Numbered from the stretch's first letter, positions 49,277-58,654 are shown. The stretch is 64,000 bases of DNA from Sphingobacteriales bacterium (GCA_016708305.1 JADJGB010000001.1:372001-436000), one strand, 5' to 3'. The notes: generated by a model not told the origin, from the letters alone. Numbers and translations: made by a program.

Positions 49277-49296
49277 AAAACCTAACAAACGTTAGG
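49277..49296 (-). terminator. Terminator at the end of the suf operon
   Basis: CCTAAC-AAAC-GTTAGG (49281-49296). On the minus strand it reads CCTAACGTTTGTTAGGTTTTGGGG, a 6-bp stem followed by four U. It lies 10 bp after the stop of the rrf2 gene. Confidence 0.5.
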
Positions 49297-49305
49297 AAAA
49301 TCTTG

Positions 49306-49776
49306 TTATCGCACAGGATTTTCTACCAGTAATTGTCTGAGTTTTTGTCCTGTTTCTTCTTCCGGATTGCCGGTAAGGTCGGCAAGTGTTATTTGAACCA
49401 GCAATTTATCCATAGTCAGCTGTATAATGGACCAAAGCGCCCGGGCCGAACAATCTACAGAGTGCGTACAGAACCGCATATTACGTGATGGATCGCCACA
49501 GAAAGAGATTTCAAATAATCGGCCACCCAGTGCGTCTAATACATCTTTTATTATAATTTCATTGGCTGGTTTTGCCAGCACGTAACCTCCTTTGTTGCCC
49601 GGGGTACTGTTTATTAGCTCTGCCATACGAAGTATGCGGCACAATTTAGCTACATAGTGGCTGCTAAGTCCTTCCGTCTCGCTCAACTGAGGAATACTGA
49701 GGCCTTCGGCATCTTTATTGCGCGCAAGGCGAATGAGTATTCTCAATCCATATTCTTCCTGTGCAGTAATCTTCAT
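49306..49776 (-). CDS. Rrf2-family transcriptional regulator of the suf operon
   Basis: 156 residues, in frame. The Rrf2 helix-turn-helix (ITAQEEYGLRILIRLA, LSSHYVAKLCRILRMAELI, GGYVLAKPANEIIIKDVLDA) is followed by three cysteines in SFCGDPSRNMRFCTHSVDCSARALW, the usual [Fe-S] ligand region, so it probably senses Fe-S status like IscR or SufR. Last gene of the minus-strand suf operon; the gap to sufT is about 100 bp with a possible internal promoter. Confidence 0.85.
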   Translation of the reverse strand: MKITAQEEYGLRILIRLARNKDAEGLSIPQLSETEGLSSHYVAKLCRILRMAELINSTPGNKGGYVLAKPANEIIIKDVLDALGGRLFEISFCGDPSRNMRFCTHSVDCSARALWSIIQLTMDKLLVQITLADLTGNPEEETGQKLRQLLVENPVR

Positions 49777-49878
49777 AAAATTGTTACCCAGTAAAAAAAG
49801 GGAAATATGCTATTCCTTTTGTTTTTTTATATGTTTTATCTCCCAAGGTAAAAGTATAATGTTTTGTATTTCAATTGT

Positions 49879-50190
49879 TTATAAAAATCCGAGTTCCAGT
49901 TGAGCCGCCTCGCTCATCATGCTTTTGTCCCAAGGCGGATTCCAGGTAACTATAACATCCACTTCATTTATGCCTTCTATTTCACGTATTCGTTGGTCAA
50001 CCTCCACCGGTAAAGACTGTGCCACCGGGCACGAAGGCGCTGTCAAAGTCATGATTACCTGCACATTATTGATGGGCAAAATTTCTACCTTATAAATCAA
50101 TCCTAACTCCCAAATATTTACAGGGAGTTCGGGATCGTAAATAGTCTGAATTTCTTTTATTACCCTTTTTCTCAATTCGTCATTCATCAT
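49879..50190 (-). CDS. sufT: MIP18/DUF59 family protein (SufT-like)
   Basis: 103 residues, in frame. DUF59 motif YDPELPVNIWELGLIYKVEI and the conserved Cys in TAPSCPVAQSLP, ending VIVTWNPPWDKSMMSEAAQLELGF. SufT-type proteins act in late Fe-S cluster delivery. Sits between sufE and rrf2 in the operon. Confidence 0.85.
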   Translation of the reverse strand: MMNDELRKRVIKEIQTIYDPELPVNIWELGLIYKVEILPINNVQVIMTLTAPSCPVAQSLPVEVDQRIREIEGINEVDVIVTWNPPWDKSMMSEAAQLELGFL

Positions 50191-50261
50191 GATTCAACTC
50201 CTTTTTTTAACACAAATAACTGTTAATCAATAATTTGCAATTTGAAATTTGTAATCTGTAA

Positions 50262-50699
50262 TTAAATCTGGTTTACCGCTTTAAATGCGATTGCATAATT
50301 TTTCATCTGTTTTACCATCGCCAATAAACCATTGGCCCGGGTCTGCGCCAGATGCGATTTCATCCCTATTTTATCAATAAACTCCAGATCGGCGCTAATA
50401 ATATCTTCAACCGGCTGCCCCGAAAGCACTTTAATCAACATACTGATCAACCCCTTTACGATGATGGCATCACTATCGGCATAATAAAAAATCCTTCCGC
50501 CTTTGTGTTCCGCATGCAACCAAACGGTTGATTGACAACCTTTTACAATATTTTCTGCGGTTTTGTATTTTTTATCAAGGGGATGCAGCTTTTTGCCCAG
50601 GTCAATGATGTATTCATACTTTCCGTCCCAATCATCGAATAGCGAAAAATCTTCAACTATTTCGTTCTCAATTTCTTTTATCGTTTTAATATCATTCAT
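50262..50699 (-). CDS. sufE: Cysteine desulfuration protein SufE
   Basis: 145 residues, in frame. The SufE fold is supported by DWDGKYEYIIDLGKKLHPL and VKGCQSTVWLHAEH with the sulfur-accepting Cys (near residue 54), then ISADLEFIDKIGMKSHLAQTRANGL. It accepts persulfide from SufS and passes it to SufBCD. It follows sufS by about 30 bp. Confidence 0.94.
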   Translation of the reverse strand: MNDIKTIKEIENEIVEDFSLFDDWDGKYEYIIDLGKKLHPLDKKYKTAENIVKGCQSTVWLHAEHKGGRIFYYADSDAIIVKGLISMLIKVLSGQPVEDIISADLEFIDKIGMKSHLAQTRANGLLAMVKQMKNYAIAFKAVNQI

Positions 50700-50731
50700 A
50701 TTTTCAGATTTCAGACCGCTGGTAACTTATT

Positions 50732-51952
50732 TTAAAGCAACAGTTTAATTGCTTTTTGCAATCCCTCTGTCAGTTTATCTATTTCTTCAATTGTATTATA
50801 CACTGCAAAAGAAGCCCGCATCGTACCCGGAATTTCATAAAAATCCATCAATGGCTGTGCGCAATGATGCCCCGTGCGAATGGCTATCCCTTTGTTATCC
50901 AATAATATACCCACATCCTGAGGATGCACTCCATTAATTACAAAGGAAATAACGCTGATTTTGTTTCTGGCGGTACCAATAATTTTCAGACCGTTTATCT
51001 GCAATAATTTTTCGGTGGCATAGCGGAGCAATTCATCCTCATGTTTTCTTATATGCGCTTTGCCAATGGATTGAATATACTCCAAAGCCGCTTTGAAGGC
51101 AATAGTATCTCCGATATTGGGCGTGCCTGCCTCAAATTTGTAAGGAAGGTCTGCATAAGTTGTTTTTGGGAGGGTGCAGTCCTTAATCATTTCGCCGCCA
51201 CCATGAAAAGGGGGCATTGACTCCAGAATCTCTTTTTTACCATACAAAACGCCGATTCCGGTAGGTCCAAACAGTTTGTGTGCCGAACACGCAAAAAAAT
51301 CACAATTCAGTTTCTGTACATTTATATCAAGGTGCATACTGGATTGAGCGCCGTCAATCAAAACTTTTGCGCCTACAGCATGTGATTTATTGATAATTTC
51401 CTCCACCGGATTGATGGTTCCCATTGCATTGGAAACATGCACTACCGAAACCAATTTTGTTTTTGGAGAAAAAAGTTTGTCAAATTCCTCCATGATGATT
51501 TCGCCATGCTCAGTGATTGGAATGACTTTCAGTAAGGCATTCTTTTCTTCGCACAGGATCTGCCAGGGGACAATATTGCTATGATGCTCCATAGCAGAAA
51601 TGATGATTTCGTCGCCTTCTTTTATGTTTTGTCGCCCCCAGGTGTAGGCCACCAGATTGATGCTTTCGGTAGTGCCTCTGGTAAAAATCACCTCCTCTCT
51701 GTGAGCCGAATTGATAAATTCTTTTACCGTATCTCGCGTGGCTTCAAAATCGGCAGTTGCCTCCTCTGCCAGCGAGTGAATACCCCTGTGTACGTTTGCA
51801 TTGGTATTGGTGTAATAGTACGTTAGCGCGTCTATTACGGCTTTGGGCTTCTGCGTAGTAGCTGCATTGTCAAGATATACTAAAGGATGCCCTTTCACCT
51901 TACGATGGAGAATAGGAAAATCGGCACGGATATCGTCAATTGATTGAATCAT
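50732..51952 (-). CDS. sufS: SufS-type cysteine desulfurase
   Basis: 406 residues, in frame. MIQSIDDIRADFPILHRKVK at the start; PLP lysine in FFACSAHKLFGPTGIGVLYG; catalytic Cys in IRTGHHCAQPLMDFY. Group II desulfurase with the short SufE-dependent loop. It supplies sulfur for Fe-S assembly. 100 bp separate it from sufD. Confidence 0.95.
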   Translation of the reverse strand: MIQSIDDIRADFPILHRKVKGHPLVYLDNAATTQKPKAVIDALTYYYTNTNANVHRGIHSLAEEATADFEATRDTVKEFINSAHREEVIFTRGTTESINLVAYTWGRQNIKEGDEIIISAMEHHSNIVPWQILCEEKNALLKVIPITEHGEIIMEEFDKLFSPKTKLVSVVHVSNAMGTINPVEEIINKSHAVGAKVLIDGAQSSMHLDINVQKLNCDFFACSAHKLFGPTGIGVLYGKKEILESMPPFHGGGEMIKDCTLPKTTYADLPYKFEAGTPNIGDTIAFKAALEYIQSIGKAHIRKHEDELLRYATEKLLQINGLKIIGTARNKISVISFVINGVHPQDVGILLDNKGIAIRTGHHCAQPLMDFYEIPGTMRASFAVYNTIEEIDKLTEGLQKAIKLLL

Positions 51953-52051
51953 ACGTTCCTGAATAGATGCCTATATAATTGGCTGATAATGAATATTCTG
52001 GAAAATAAAAAAACTATACTCCGGAATTATAAATATTTTTTTGAATTGTTA

Positions 52052-53353
52052 TTACAGACTTAATTGTTTTTGCACTAATTCATCCACAAATAACCTGATT
52101 TCACTGGGTTTGATTTTTTCTAAAATATCCAATGCAAAACCCTGTAGTAATAATGCCTTCGCTGTGTGATCTGAAATACCTCTTGATTTCAGGTAGAACA
52201 ATGCTTCCTTATCCAACTGACCTACGGTACAACCATGTGAACATTTTACGTCATCCGCAAAAATTTCCAATTGAGGTTTTGTATTCACCGAAGCATTGTC
52301 TGAGAGTAAAATGTTTTTATTGCTCTGATAGGCATTTGTTTTTTGTGCGATCTGTCGTACAAAAATTTTCCCATTGAAAACGCCCGTTGAGTTCCCGTCC
52401 AGAATGCCTTTATAAAGTTCATTACTTACACAATTGGGCTGCCGATTATCCACAACCGTATGGTTATCAACGTGCGTATGCCCTTTTTGCAAGTACAAGC
52501 CAAACATATTGGATAAACTGTTGGGTGCGTTCATCACCATATTTAGGTTATTGCGCACCAATCCTCCGCTCAGAGAAATGGTGATTACGTTGGCAATACT
52601 GGTTCCCACCTGATTTACATGTGTGGTGCTTACCACTGTGGAGTTAGGCGCATCGTTTTGAATTTTATACAATTCCAAAACAGCATCTTTTTCCACTGCT
52701 ATTTCTATCACCTAATTGGTAAAACTATCGTCAGAGCCAATAGTGGCAAAAGTTTCAACCATTTGTACGTGTGCATTTTCGTCCACATGAACCAACGCGC
52801 GCGGTTGTGCAAATATATTTCCGGAACGGGCATCGGTAATGTTATACATGTAGATAGGATGCTTGGCTGTTCTTCCTTTTAAAACATGCACAAACACACC
52901 TTCCTGAATAAAGGCAGTATTTAAAGCATTGATACCGTCTCTGTGGTAATCGGCGCTATGCCCCAGATGTTTTTCTACAATGGGTGCGAACTGATTGTGC
53001 GCAGCTTCCTGCAAAGGCATGATTTCCAACTCATCAGAGCGAAGCGTTGAAAATTCGGGATGGTAATGACCATTGATAAAAGTGATTACGTTTGCATTCT
53101 CATGTCCAGGCATTTTCAGGTGCTGCAAGTCTTCCTTTGCAAAACTTTGTTCTTTCAGATCGGTGGTGAACTGATAATCTTTTATAAAAAAATCATTGAT
53201 TCTGGTATATTTCCACTCTTCATACTTCACCGTAGGAATACCTTTCTGGCTAAACTCATTAAATGCTTCATCACGCATAGCCTTGATATGGGTATCCACA
53301 CTATCTGCCTGAAGCTGTTCGAATCTTTCTTTAAAATATGTAATCGTATTCAT
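52052..53353 (-). CDS. sufD: SufD, Fe-S scaffold component, with in-frame TAG
   Basis: 433 residues. The N-terminal half (to SDDSFTN) and the C-terminal half (VIEIAVEKDAVLELYKIQND, then DVKCSHGCTVGQLD, GISDHTAKALLLQGFA) are in one frame, separated by a single TAG near 52712. A change of one base (for example CAG to TAG) is enough. SufD with SufB and SufC forms the scaffold; the C-terminal CSHG motif is intact. Either sequencing error or a real nonsense mutation with loss of function. Confidence 0.9.
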
Positions 53354-53420
53354 GAATTCAATTTGATAATTTAAAAATGTTGACTGCTAAAATATTGGGT
53401 TGTATAAAAACCATTTATTG

Positions 53421-54173
53421 TTATACAGCCACTTCATTTTTAATGAAATCATATCCTTTCTCTTCTAATTCGAATGCCAGTTCTTTGGTTCCTGATTTTA
53501 CAATTCGGCCATCGTACAGCACATGAACAAAATCGGGAACGATATAATCCAGTAGGCGCTGATAGTGTGTAATTACCAAAATAGCATTTTCGCTGTTACG
53601 CAATTGATTAACGCCATTGGCCACAATGCGTATGGCATCAATATCGAGGCCGGAATCTGTTTCGTCCAAAATGGCAAGTTTAGGCTCCAAAATAGCCAAT
53701 TGGAAAATTTCATTCCTTTTCTTTTCGCCACCCGAAAAACCTTCATTTAGTGAACGACTCAGCATGGATTGGTCTATTTCTACTAATTTCATCTTCTCCC
53801 TCATCAGCTTGAGAAATGTGGCTGCATCCAGCTCTTCCTGTCCGCGATACTTGCGCACCTCGTTCAAAGCCGTCTTCATAAAGTTGGTTGTACTCAACCC
53901 CGGAATTTCTACAGGGTATTGAAAACTGAGAAAAACGCCTTCGCCGGCTCTTTCTTCGGGAGCCAGTTCGAGCAAGTTTTTTCCATCAAATGAAACAACC
54001 CCTTCTGTTACTTCATAATCCGGCTTACCGGCCAATACAGAAGCCAAAGTACTCTTACCCGAACCGTTTGGTCCCATGATGGCATGTACTTCCCCCTTTT
54101 TTATTTTAAGGTCAATGCCTTTCAATATGTCTTTTCCTTCAATTCCTGCGTGTAGATTTTTGATACTTAACAT
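53421..54173 (-). CDS. sufC: SufC ATPase
   Basis: 250 residues, in frame. ABC ATPase: GPNGSGKSTLASVLAG (Walker A), LNEGFSGGEKKRNEIFQLA (signature), LAILDETDSGLDIDAI (Walker B) and ITHYQRLLDYIVPDFVHV (H-loop), typical of SufC. It drives SufBCD. Just upstream lies the four-helix-bundle gene. Confidence 0.96.
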   Translation of the reverse strand: MLSIKNLHAGIEGKDILKGIDLKIKKGEVHAIMGPNGSGKSTLASVLAGKPDYEVTEGVVSFDGKNLLELAPEERAGEGVFLSFQYPVEIPGLSTTNFMKTALNEVRKYRGQEELDAATFLKLMREKMKLVEIDQSMLSRSLNEGFSGGEKKRNEIFQLAILEPKLAILDETDSGLDIDAIRIVANGVNQLRNSENAILVITHYQRLLDYIVPDFVHVLYDGRIVKSGTKELAFELEEKGYDFIKNEVAV

Positions 54174-54223
54174 AACTCTTTTTAATTACAGATTACAGAT
54201 TACAGGTTGCAGATTTCCGACTA

Positions 54224-54604
54224 CTAATTTTGCTCTGTATTATAATCTTTTATATATTTTATAAAACCTGCCAACTGTTTACTCGTATTAATATATTTAT
54301 CATTGACTTTTGAAAAATCGGTTTCAGATATATAGTTCAAAGATTTGGCAATCATCAACTGTGTTCTTACTTCTCCACAAGATCCTTTAGCTATCAACAG
54401 AAAATATAAAAACTGTCTTTTGCTATCTCTTTCAAAGCCTTCCGCAATATTGGAAGGGATTGATATTGCTGCTTTTCTAATCTGATCCCTCAAGCTAAAA
54501 TCTTTTGAAAATAATTCAGTATTTGTTGGTTTATAAATATCCAAACACAATGCAACACTTAATTTCCAAACCTCCAAATCCTCGTATCTGTCAATTTTAG
54601 CCAT
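54224..54604 (-). CDS. Four-helix-bundle protein (S23/TIGR02436 type)
   Basis: 126 residues, in frame. MAKIDRYEDLEVWKLSVALC, then RDQIRKAAISIPSNIAEGFERDSKRQF and FLLIAKGSCGEVRTQLMIAK: the standard motifs of the small four-helix-bundle family first seen as 23S rRNA intervening-sequence proteins and common in Bacteroidota. Role unknown. It is inserted between sufB and sufC in the same direction, preceded by a low-complexity tract (54183-54215). No reverse transcriptase is near. Confidence 0.9.
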   Translation of the reverse strand: MAKIDRYEDLEVWKLSVALCLDIYKPTNTELFSKDFSLRDQIRKAAISIPSNIAEGFERDSKRQFLYFLLIAKGSCGEVRTQLMIAKSLNYISETDFSKVNDKYINTSKQLAGFIKYIKDYNTEQN

Positions 54605-54664
54605 TGGTGTGATGATTTTAAGAAAATAAGACCATTGTACAAAAATTTGCCAATCTGAAATCTT

Positions 54665-56155
54665 TTATCCCACACTTCCCTCCAAACTCACCTCCAACAA
54701 CTTTTTGGCTTCTACCGCAAACTCCATGGGAAGGTGGTCCATCACTTCTTTGGCAAAACCATTGATGATAAGAGCTACTGCTTTTTCAGTATTAATACCC
54801 CTTTGATTGCAATAGAAAATCTGGTCTTCACCAATTTTTGATGTAGTGGCTTCATGCTCTACCACACTGGTTTTATTTTTTACCTCTATATATGGAAATG
54901 TATGAGCACCGCACTTATCGCCCAAAAGCAACGAATCGCACTGGCTAAAGTTGCGGGCATTTTGTGCATTTTTGCCCACTCTTACCAATCCGCGATAGCT
55001 GTTTTGGCTGCGTCCGGCAGAAATGCCTTTGCTTACCACGCGGCTGCGGGTATTTCTTCCAATGTGCAGCATCTTGGTGCCGGTATCGGCCTGTTGAAAA
55101 TTATTGGTAACTGCTACTGAATAAAATTCGCCGGTCGAATTATCACCCTGCAATATTACGCTGGGGTATTTCCAGGTAATAGCCGAGCCGGTTTCTACCT
55201 GCGTCCACGATATTTTGGAGTTATGCCCTTTGCAAATACCTCTTTTTGTTACAAAATTATATATTCCCCCTTTTCCTTCTTTATTTCCTGGATACCAGTT
55301 TTGTACGGTACTGTATTTCACTTCTGCATGGTCCATGGCAATAATTTCTACCACTGCGGCATGTAATTGGTTTTCGTCTCGTCTTGGTGCAGTACAGCCT
55401 TCCAGATAGCTCACATAGCTGCCCGCATCTGCAATAATCAGTGTACGTTCAAACTGGCCGGTGTTTTCGGCATTGATACGGAAGTAGGTACTCAATTCCA
55501 TTGGGCATCTAATTCCTTTGGGGATATAGCAGAAAGACCCATCGCTGAAAACAGCGGAATTTAATGCTGCATAAAAATTATCGGTAGCAGGAACCACTGT
55601 ATTCAAATATTGACGTATTAAATCAGGATGCTCCTGAATGGCTTCGCTCATGGAGCAAAAGATGATTCCCAGTTCTGCTAATTGTTTTTTGAAGGTAGTA
55701 CCGATGGATACACTGTCAATTACCGCATCTACAGCCACGCCTGTAAGCCTTTTTTGCTCTTCTAACGAAATACCTAATTTTTGAAAAGTTTTTATCAGCT
55801 CCGGGTCCACTTCATCGAGGCTATTGGGCTTTTCTTTTTGTTTGGGTGCCGAATAGTATATAACATCTTGAAAATCAATCTCAGGGATGACAAGGTTTGC
55901 CCATTGTGGCATTTCGGTCATTTTTTGCCACTGGGCAAATGCTTTGAGTCTCCTATCCAACATCCATTCCGGTTCATTCTTCTTTGCCGAAATAAACCGC
56001 ACAATATCCTCGTTCAAACCCTTGGGTGCCGATTCTGTTTCAATTTCGGTTACAAACCCGTATTTATATTCGCTATTAACATGATTCTCAATGGGATCGA
56101 ACGCTACATCTGATTCTACTGCCTTACTGACAATTTGGTCTGTTTCTAAACTCAT
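54665..56155 (-). CDS. sufB: SufB, Fe-S scaffold
   Basis: 496 residues, in frame. Starts MSLETDQIVSKAVESDVAFD; conserved features include YCNQRGINTEKAVALIINGF near the end, FSQCDSLLLGDKCGAHTFPY, and PKGIRCPMELSTYFRINAENTGQFERTLI. First gene of the suf operon. It builds the cluster with SufC and SufD. The promoter region carries a dyad (56173..56192). Confidence 0.96.
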   Translation of the reverse strand: MSLETDQIVSKAVESDVAFDPIENHVNSEYKYGFVTEIETESAPKGLNEDIVRFISAKKNEPEWMLDRRLKAFAQWQKMTEMPQWANLVIPEIDFQDVIYYSAPKQKEKPNSLDEVDPELIKTFQKLGISLEEQKRLTGVAVDAVIDSVSIGTTFKKQLAELGIIFCSMSEAIQEHPDLIRQYLNTVVPATDNFYAALNSAVFSDGSFCYIPKGIRCPMELSTYFRINAENTGQFERTLIIADAGSYVSYLEGCTAPRRDENQLHAAVVEIIAMDHAEVKYSTVQNWYPGNKEGKGGIYNFVTKRGICKGHNSKISWTQVETGSAITWKYPSVILQGDNSTGEFYSVAVTNNFQQADTGTKMLHIGRNTRSRVVSKGISAGRSQNSYRGLVRVGKNAQNARNFSQCDSLLLGDKCGAHTFPYIEVKNKTSVVEHEATTSKIGEDQIFYCNQRGINTEKAVALIINGFAKEVMDHLPMEFAVEAKKLLEVSLEGSVG

Positions 56156-56172
56156 TGCGCGAAGGTAAGCTA

Positions 56173-56192
56173 TTTATACAAAAAAGTATAAA
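56173..56192 (-). promoter_or_regulatory. Perfect dyad in the sufB promoter
   Basis: TTTATAC-AAAAAA-GTATAAA, 7-bp arms, 18 bp upstream of the sufB ATG. A half-site TTATACTTTT also appears upstream of the rrf2 gene. Candidate operator for the Rrf2 protein. Confidence 0.55.
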
Positions 56193-56288
56193 TGAAAATA
56201 AAAGTTTTTTTTGAACTTCTGTCAGCATCAATTAATGATATTCTTTATTGAAAAGAGCCGGCAACTAAAATGAGGTTATGCAACTCAT

Positions 56289-56761
56289 TTACTTCTTAAA
56301 ACCCACCCTGATTTCATAAAGCTTATAAATAAAATCTTTTATGGGTTTGAGTTTTTCATTGTTCAGGTTATAAAATCTTATGCTGTGGCTGAATTTTCCT
56401 GGCTGATGATAATCCTTTCATCCACGCCATCAAAGCAAACGCCACACTCGTTGAGATCAATTTCTTTAAACTTTTCAATATCCAAAAGAGCAATCAGTTC
56501 GGCCCATTGCGTAGCATTAGTATTATTTGTGGTCAATTTGCCTTCGTTGCTGCATGAAGACGGAAAATAGGTGTATTTAGTGTTTTTCTTATTGATAAAG
56601 AGTGAGTCGCCGGGGGCGCACCATCCGGCAGCGCTTTTTATACTGATATTTATTTTATCAATTTCAAAAGACACTACTGGTTCAGGAATATAGCTTTTTT
56701 TGCAGGAGAAAAAACCTATTGATAAAAAAACTATAATAAAGGATAATAAGAACTTTCTCAT
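56289..56761 (-). CDS. Small lipoprotein of unknown function
   Basis: About 157 residues from the ATG at 56761 (MRKFLLSFIIVFLSIGFFSC, lipobox FFSC). Four further cysteines, including GWCAPGDS, SSCSNEG and LNECGVCFDGVDE. The C-terminus is frame-shifted near 56390; repaired, it ends KPIKDFIYKLYEIRVGFKK. Exported and small; no family recognised. Confidence 0.65.
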
Positions 56762-56860
56762 AACATACTTTTCATTGTATGACGTAAAAAACAATCATTC
56801 GTAACAATTTAAGGAAAATAATTATAAACAATTCAGGCAAAAATATTGTAATCTTGCCCA

Positions 56861-57520
56861 ATGGCTTTGATTTTGAACATAGAAACTGCGATTGATTCGG
56901 CATCCTTTTGTGTTGCAGATGATGGCAGATCTGTTTTTTCGGGTATGAATGAATCAAGAACAGGACAGGCAGCCTGGCTTCATCGGGCCATAAAAGAGGC
57001 TTTTGAGAATAACTCATTGACAATAAAGGATATAGATGCTGTATCAGTGAGCAATGGTCCGGGTTCCTACACCGGCTTGCGTGTTGGACTATCCACTGCA
57101 AAAGGAATCTGTTATGCACTCAAAATGCCGCTTATTTGTATTAATACATTGGAAATCATGGCTTTATCGGTTACCGATAAAGCCACAGATTTGATTTGCC
57201 CGATGATTGATGCACGCCGGATGGAGGTTTTTGCGGCAGTGTATGATAAAACCCTGAACATTGTACACCCTCCTGAGGCAATGGTACTCACAGAAGCGGA
57301 TTTTGACCGGTTTTTATCAAGCCGGAAAGTGCTTTTTACGGGAAATGGCGCCGGAAAATTTAGAAATCTCATCAATAACCCAAATGCAGATTTTGTGGAG
57401 GACAATATTTCGGCTGTGGAAATGGCTCCCTTGTCAGAAAAATATTTTACAAATAATGACTTTAGCGACCTGGCTTATGCGGAACCTTATTACCTGAAGC
57501 CGGTTTACCTACATAATTAA
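56861..57520 (+). CDS. tsaB: TsaB, tRNA threonylcarbamoyladenosine modification protein
   Basis: 219 residues, in frame. ASKHA fold: MALILNIETAIDSASFCVAD, SVSNGPGSYTGLRVGLSTAKGI and MIDARRMEVFAAVYD. It works with TsaD and TsaE in t6A synthesis. A TAATCTTG box 5 nt upstream of the ATG may be a -7 element. Confidence 0.93.
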   Translation: MALILNIETAIDSASFCVADDGRSVFSGMNESRTGQAAWLHRAIKEAFENNSLTIKDIDAVSVSNGPGSYTGLRVGLSTAKGICYALKMPLICINTLEIMALSVTDKATDLICPMIDARRMEVFAAVYDKTLNIVHPPEAMVLTEADFDRFLSSRKVLFTGNGAGKFRNLINNPNADFVEDNISAVEMAPLSEKYFTNNDFSDLAYAEPYYLKPVYLHN

Positions 57521-57606
57521 TGTTAAATATTTATTTTTTCTGATTTAAATTATTTCTTTTAACAATACATTTATAACTTTGACCCTCTTTTATAATTAAA
57601 CCTATT

Positions 57607-57945
57607 ATGAATAATTGTCAAATATCATTTAGCTCTCAAAAAAGTACAGCAGAGCAAGTTCGGGTAGATGCTTTGAGCGTTAAAAAAGCAGCTTTAGTCT
57701 TAAGGGCTTTTAATCACAAACTCAGACAGCAGATTTTAAAGCTCATTGATACCCAGGAGAAGATAACAGTAACTGAAATTTATGTAAAATTGCGAATTGA
57801 GCAATCTGTTGCCTCCCAGCATCTGGCCATCCTGCGCAGGGCAGGTTTCGTTAATACAGAAAGAGACGGCAAGTTCATCTATTATACTGTCAACGTTGAC
57901 CGTATGAAAGATCTTAACCTGTTTGTGGATCAATTGTTAAAATAA
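57607..57945 (+). CDS. ArsR-family transcriptional regulator
   Basis: 112 residues, in frame. Winged helix: ALVLRAFNHKLRQQILKLID, then EQSVASQHLAILRRAGFVNT and ERDGKFIYYTVNVDRM. Only one Cys (residue 4), so metal or persulfide sensing through Cys pairs is unlikely. It is followed by a tandem rhodanese gene. Confidence 0.88.
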   Translation: MNNCQISFSSQKSTAEQVRVDALSVKKAALVLRAFNHKLRQQILKLIDTQEKITVTEIYVKLRIEQSVASQHLAILRRAGFVNTERDGKFIYYTVNVDRMKDLNLFVDQLLK

Positions 57946-58006
57946 ATCCGCTGCTACTTATTTACAGGCAATAATCATTTTTTGAACTTTTCAGTTTTGT
58001 TTTCTG

Positions 58007-58654
58007 ATGAAAAATATTCCCGTACAAGCGTTTTTTGACCTTGCTAATAAAGGATTGGATATCATTGACTTAAGAGAAAGCGATAATTTTGGTATGGCTT
58101 TTATCAAAGGCAGTATCAACATTCCTTACAACAAAAAATTTGCCGATAGGGTAAAACAGTTTTTTTCTGCGGAACAAAATCTTCTGTTGGTTATGAATGA
58201 GGGAGATGATGAAAATGTGGCAAAAGAGTTTGAATCATTGGGGTACAAGCATGTAATCGGCTACTTGGAAGGGGGATTTATATCCTGGACTAAAGCCAAT
58301 CTGCCGGTTGACATGATCATTGATATTGAGGCAGATGAACTGATGATGGATTTGCCTTATGATGAAAATTTGGTGGTGATTGACGTACGAAAACCGCTCG
58401 AATTTGCGCAGGGGCATTTGAAGCAATCGGTAAATATCCCTCTCAATGACCTGGCAGACCCTGCCAAGGTGGCGGCTATTGAAGAAAGAGACAATGTTTA
58501 CTTGCACTGCGGAGGCGGAAGCAGCAGCTTTGTTGCAGCATCTTATCTGAAAAAACAGGGCGTACACAATCTGCACGTAATTATTGGCGGTTGGAGAAAG
58601 ATCAAAGAAGAGTCAAAAGCAAAAATTGTGAAAGAACCGGACGTGTTGAATTAA
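58007..58654 (+). CDS. Tandem rhodanese-domain protein
   Basis: 215 residues, in frame. Two rhodanese domains: residues 1-103 (IIDLRESDNFGMAFIKGSIN) without a catalytic Cys, and 105-205 with VVIDVRKPLEFAQGHLKQSV and the catalytic loop HCGGGSSSF. It resembles the C-terminal part of persulfide-dioxygenase-type MBL-rhodanese proteins. Sulfur transfer or detoxification is likely. 60 bp after the ArsR gene. Confidence 0.85.
   Translation: MKNIPVQAFFDLANKGLDIIDLRESDNFGMAFIKGSINIPYNKKFADRVKQFFSAEQNLLLVMNEGDDENVAKEFESLGYKHVIGYLEGGFISWTKANLPVDMIIDIEADELMMDLPYDENLVVIDVRKPLEFAQGHLKQSVNIPLNDLADPAKVAAIEERDNVYLHCGGGSSSFVAASYLKKQGVHNLHVIIGGWRKIKEESKAKIVKEPDVLN

Noticed and set aside
52700..52720. TAG reassigned to an amino acid (sufD, zinc-ribbon gene)
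   Set aside because: TAG is a normal stop in several genes here, for example rpsP and both IS630 transposases.
54224..54604. Four-helix-bundle protein as Avd of a diversity-generating retroelement
   Set aside because: No reverse transcriptase, template repeat or variable repeat is present.
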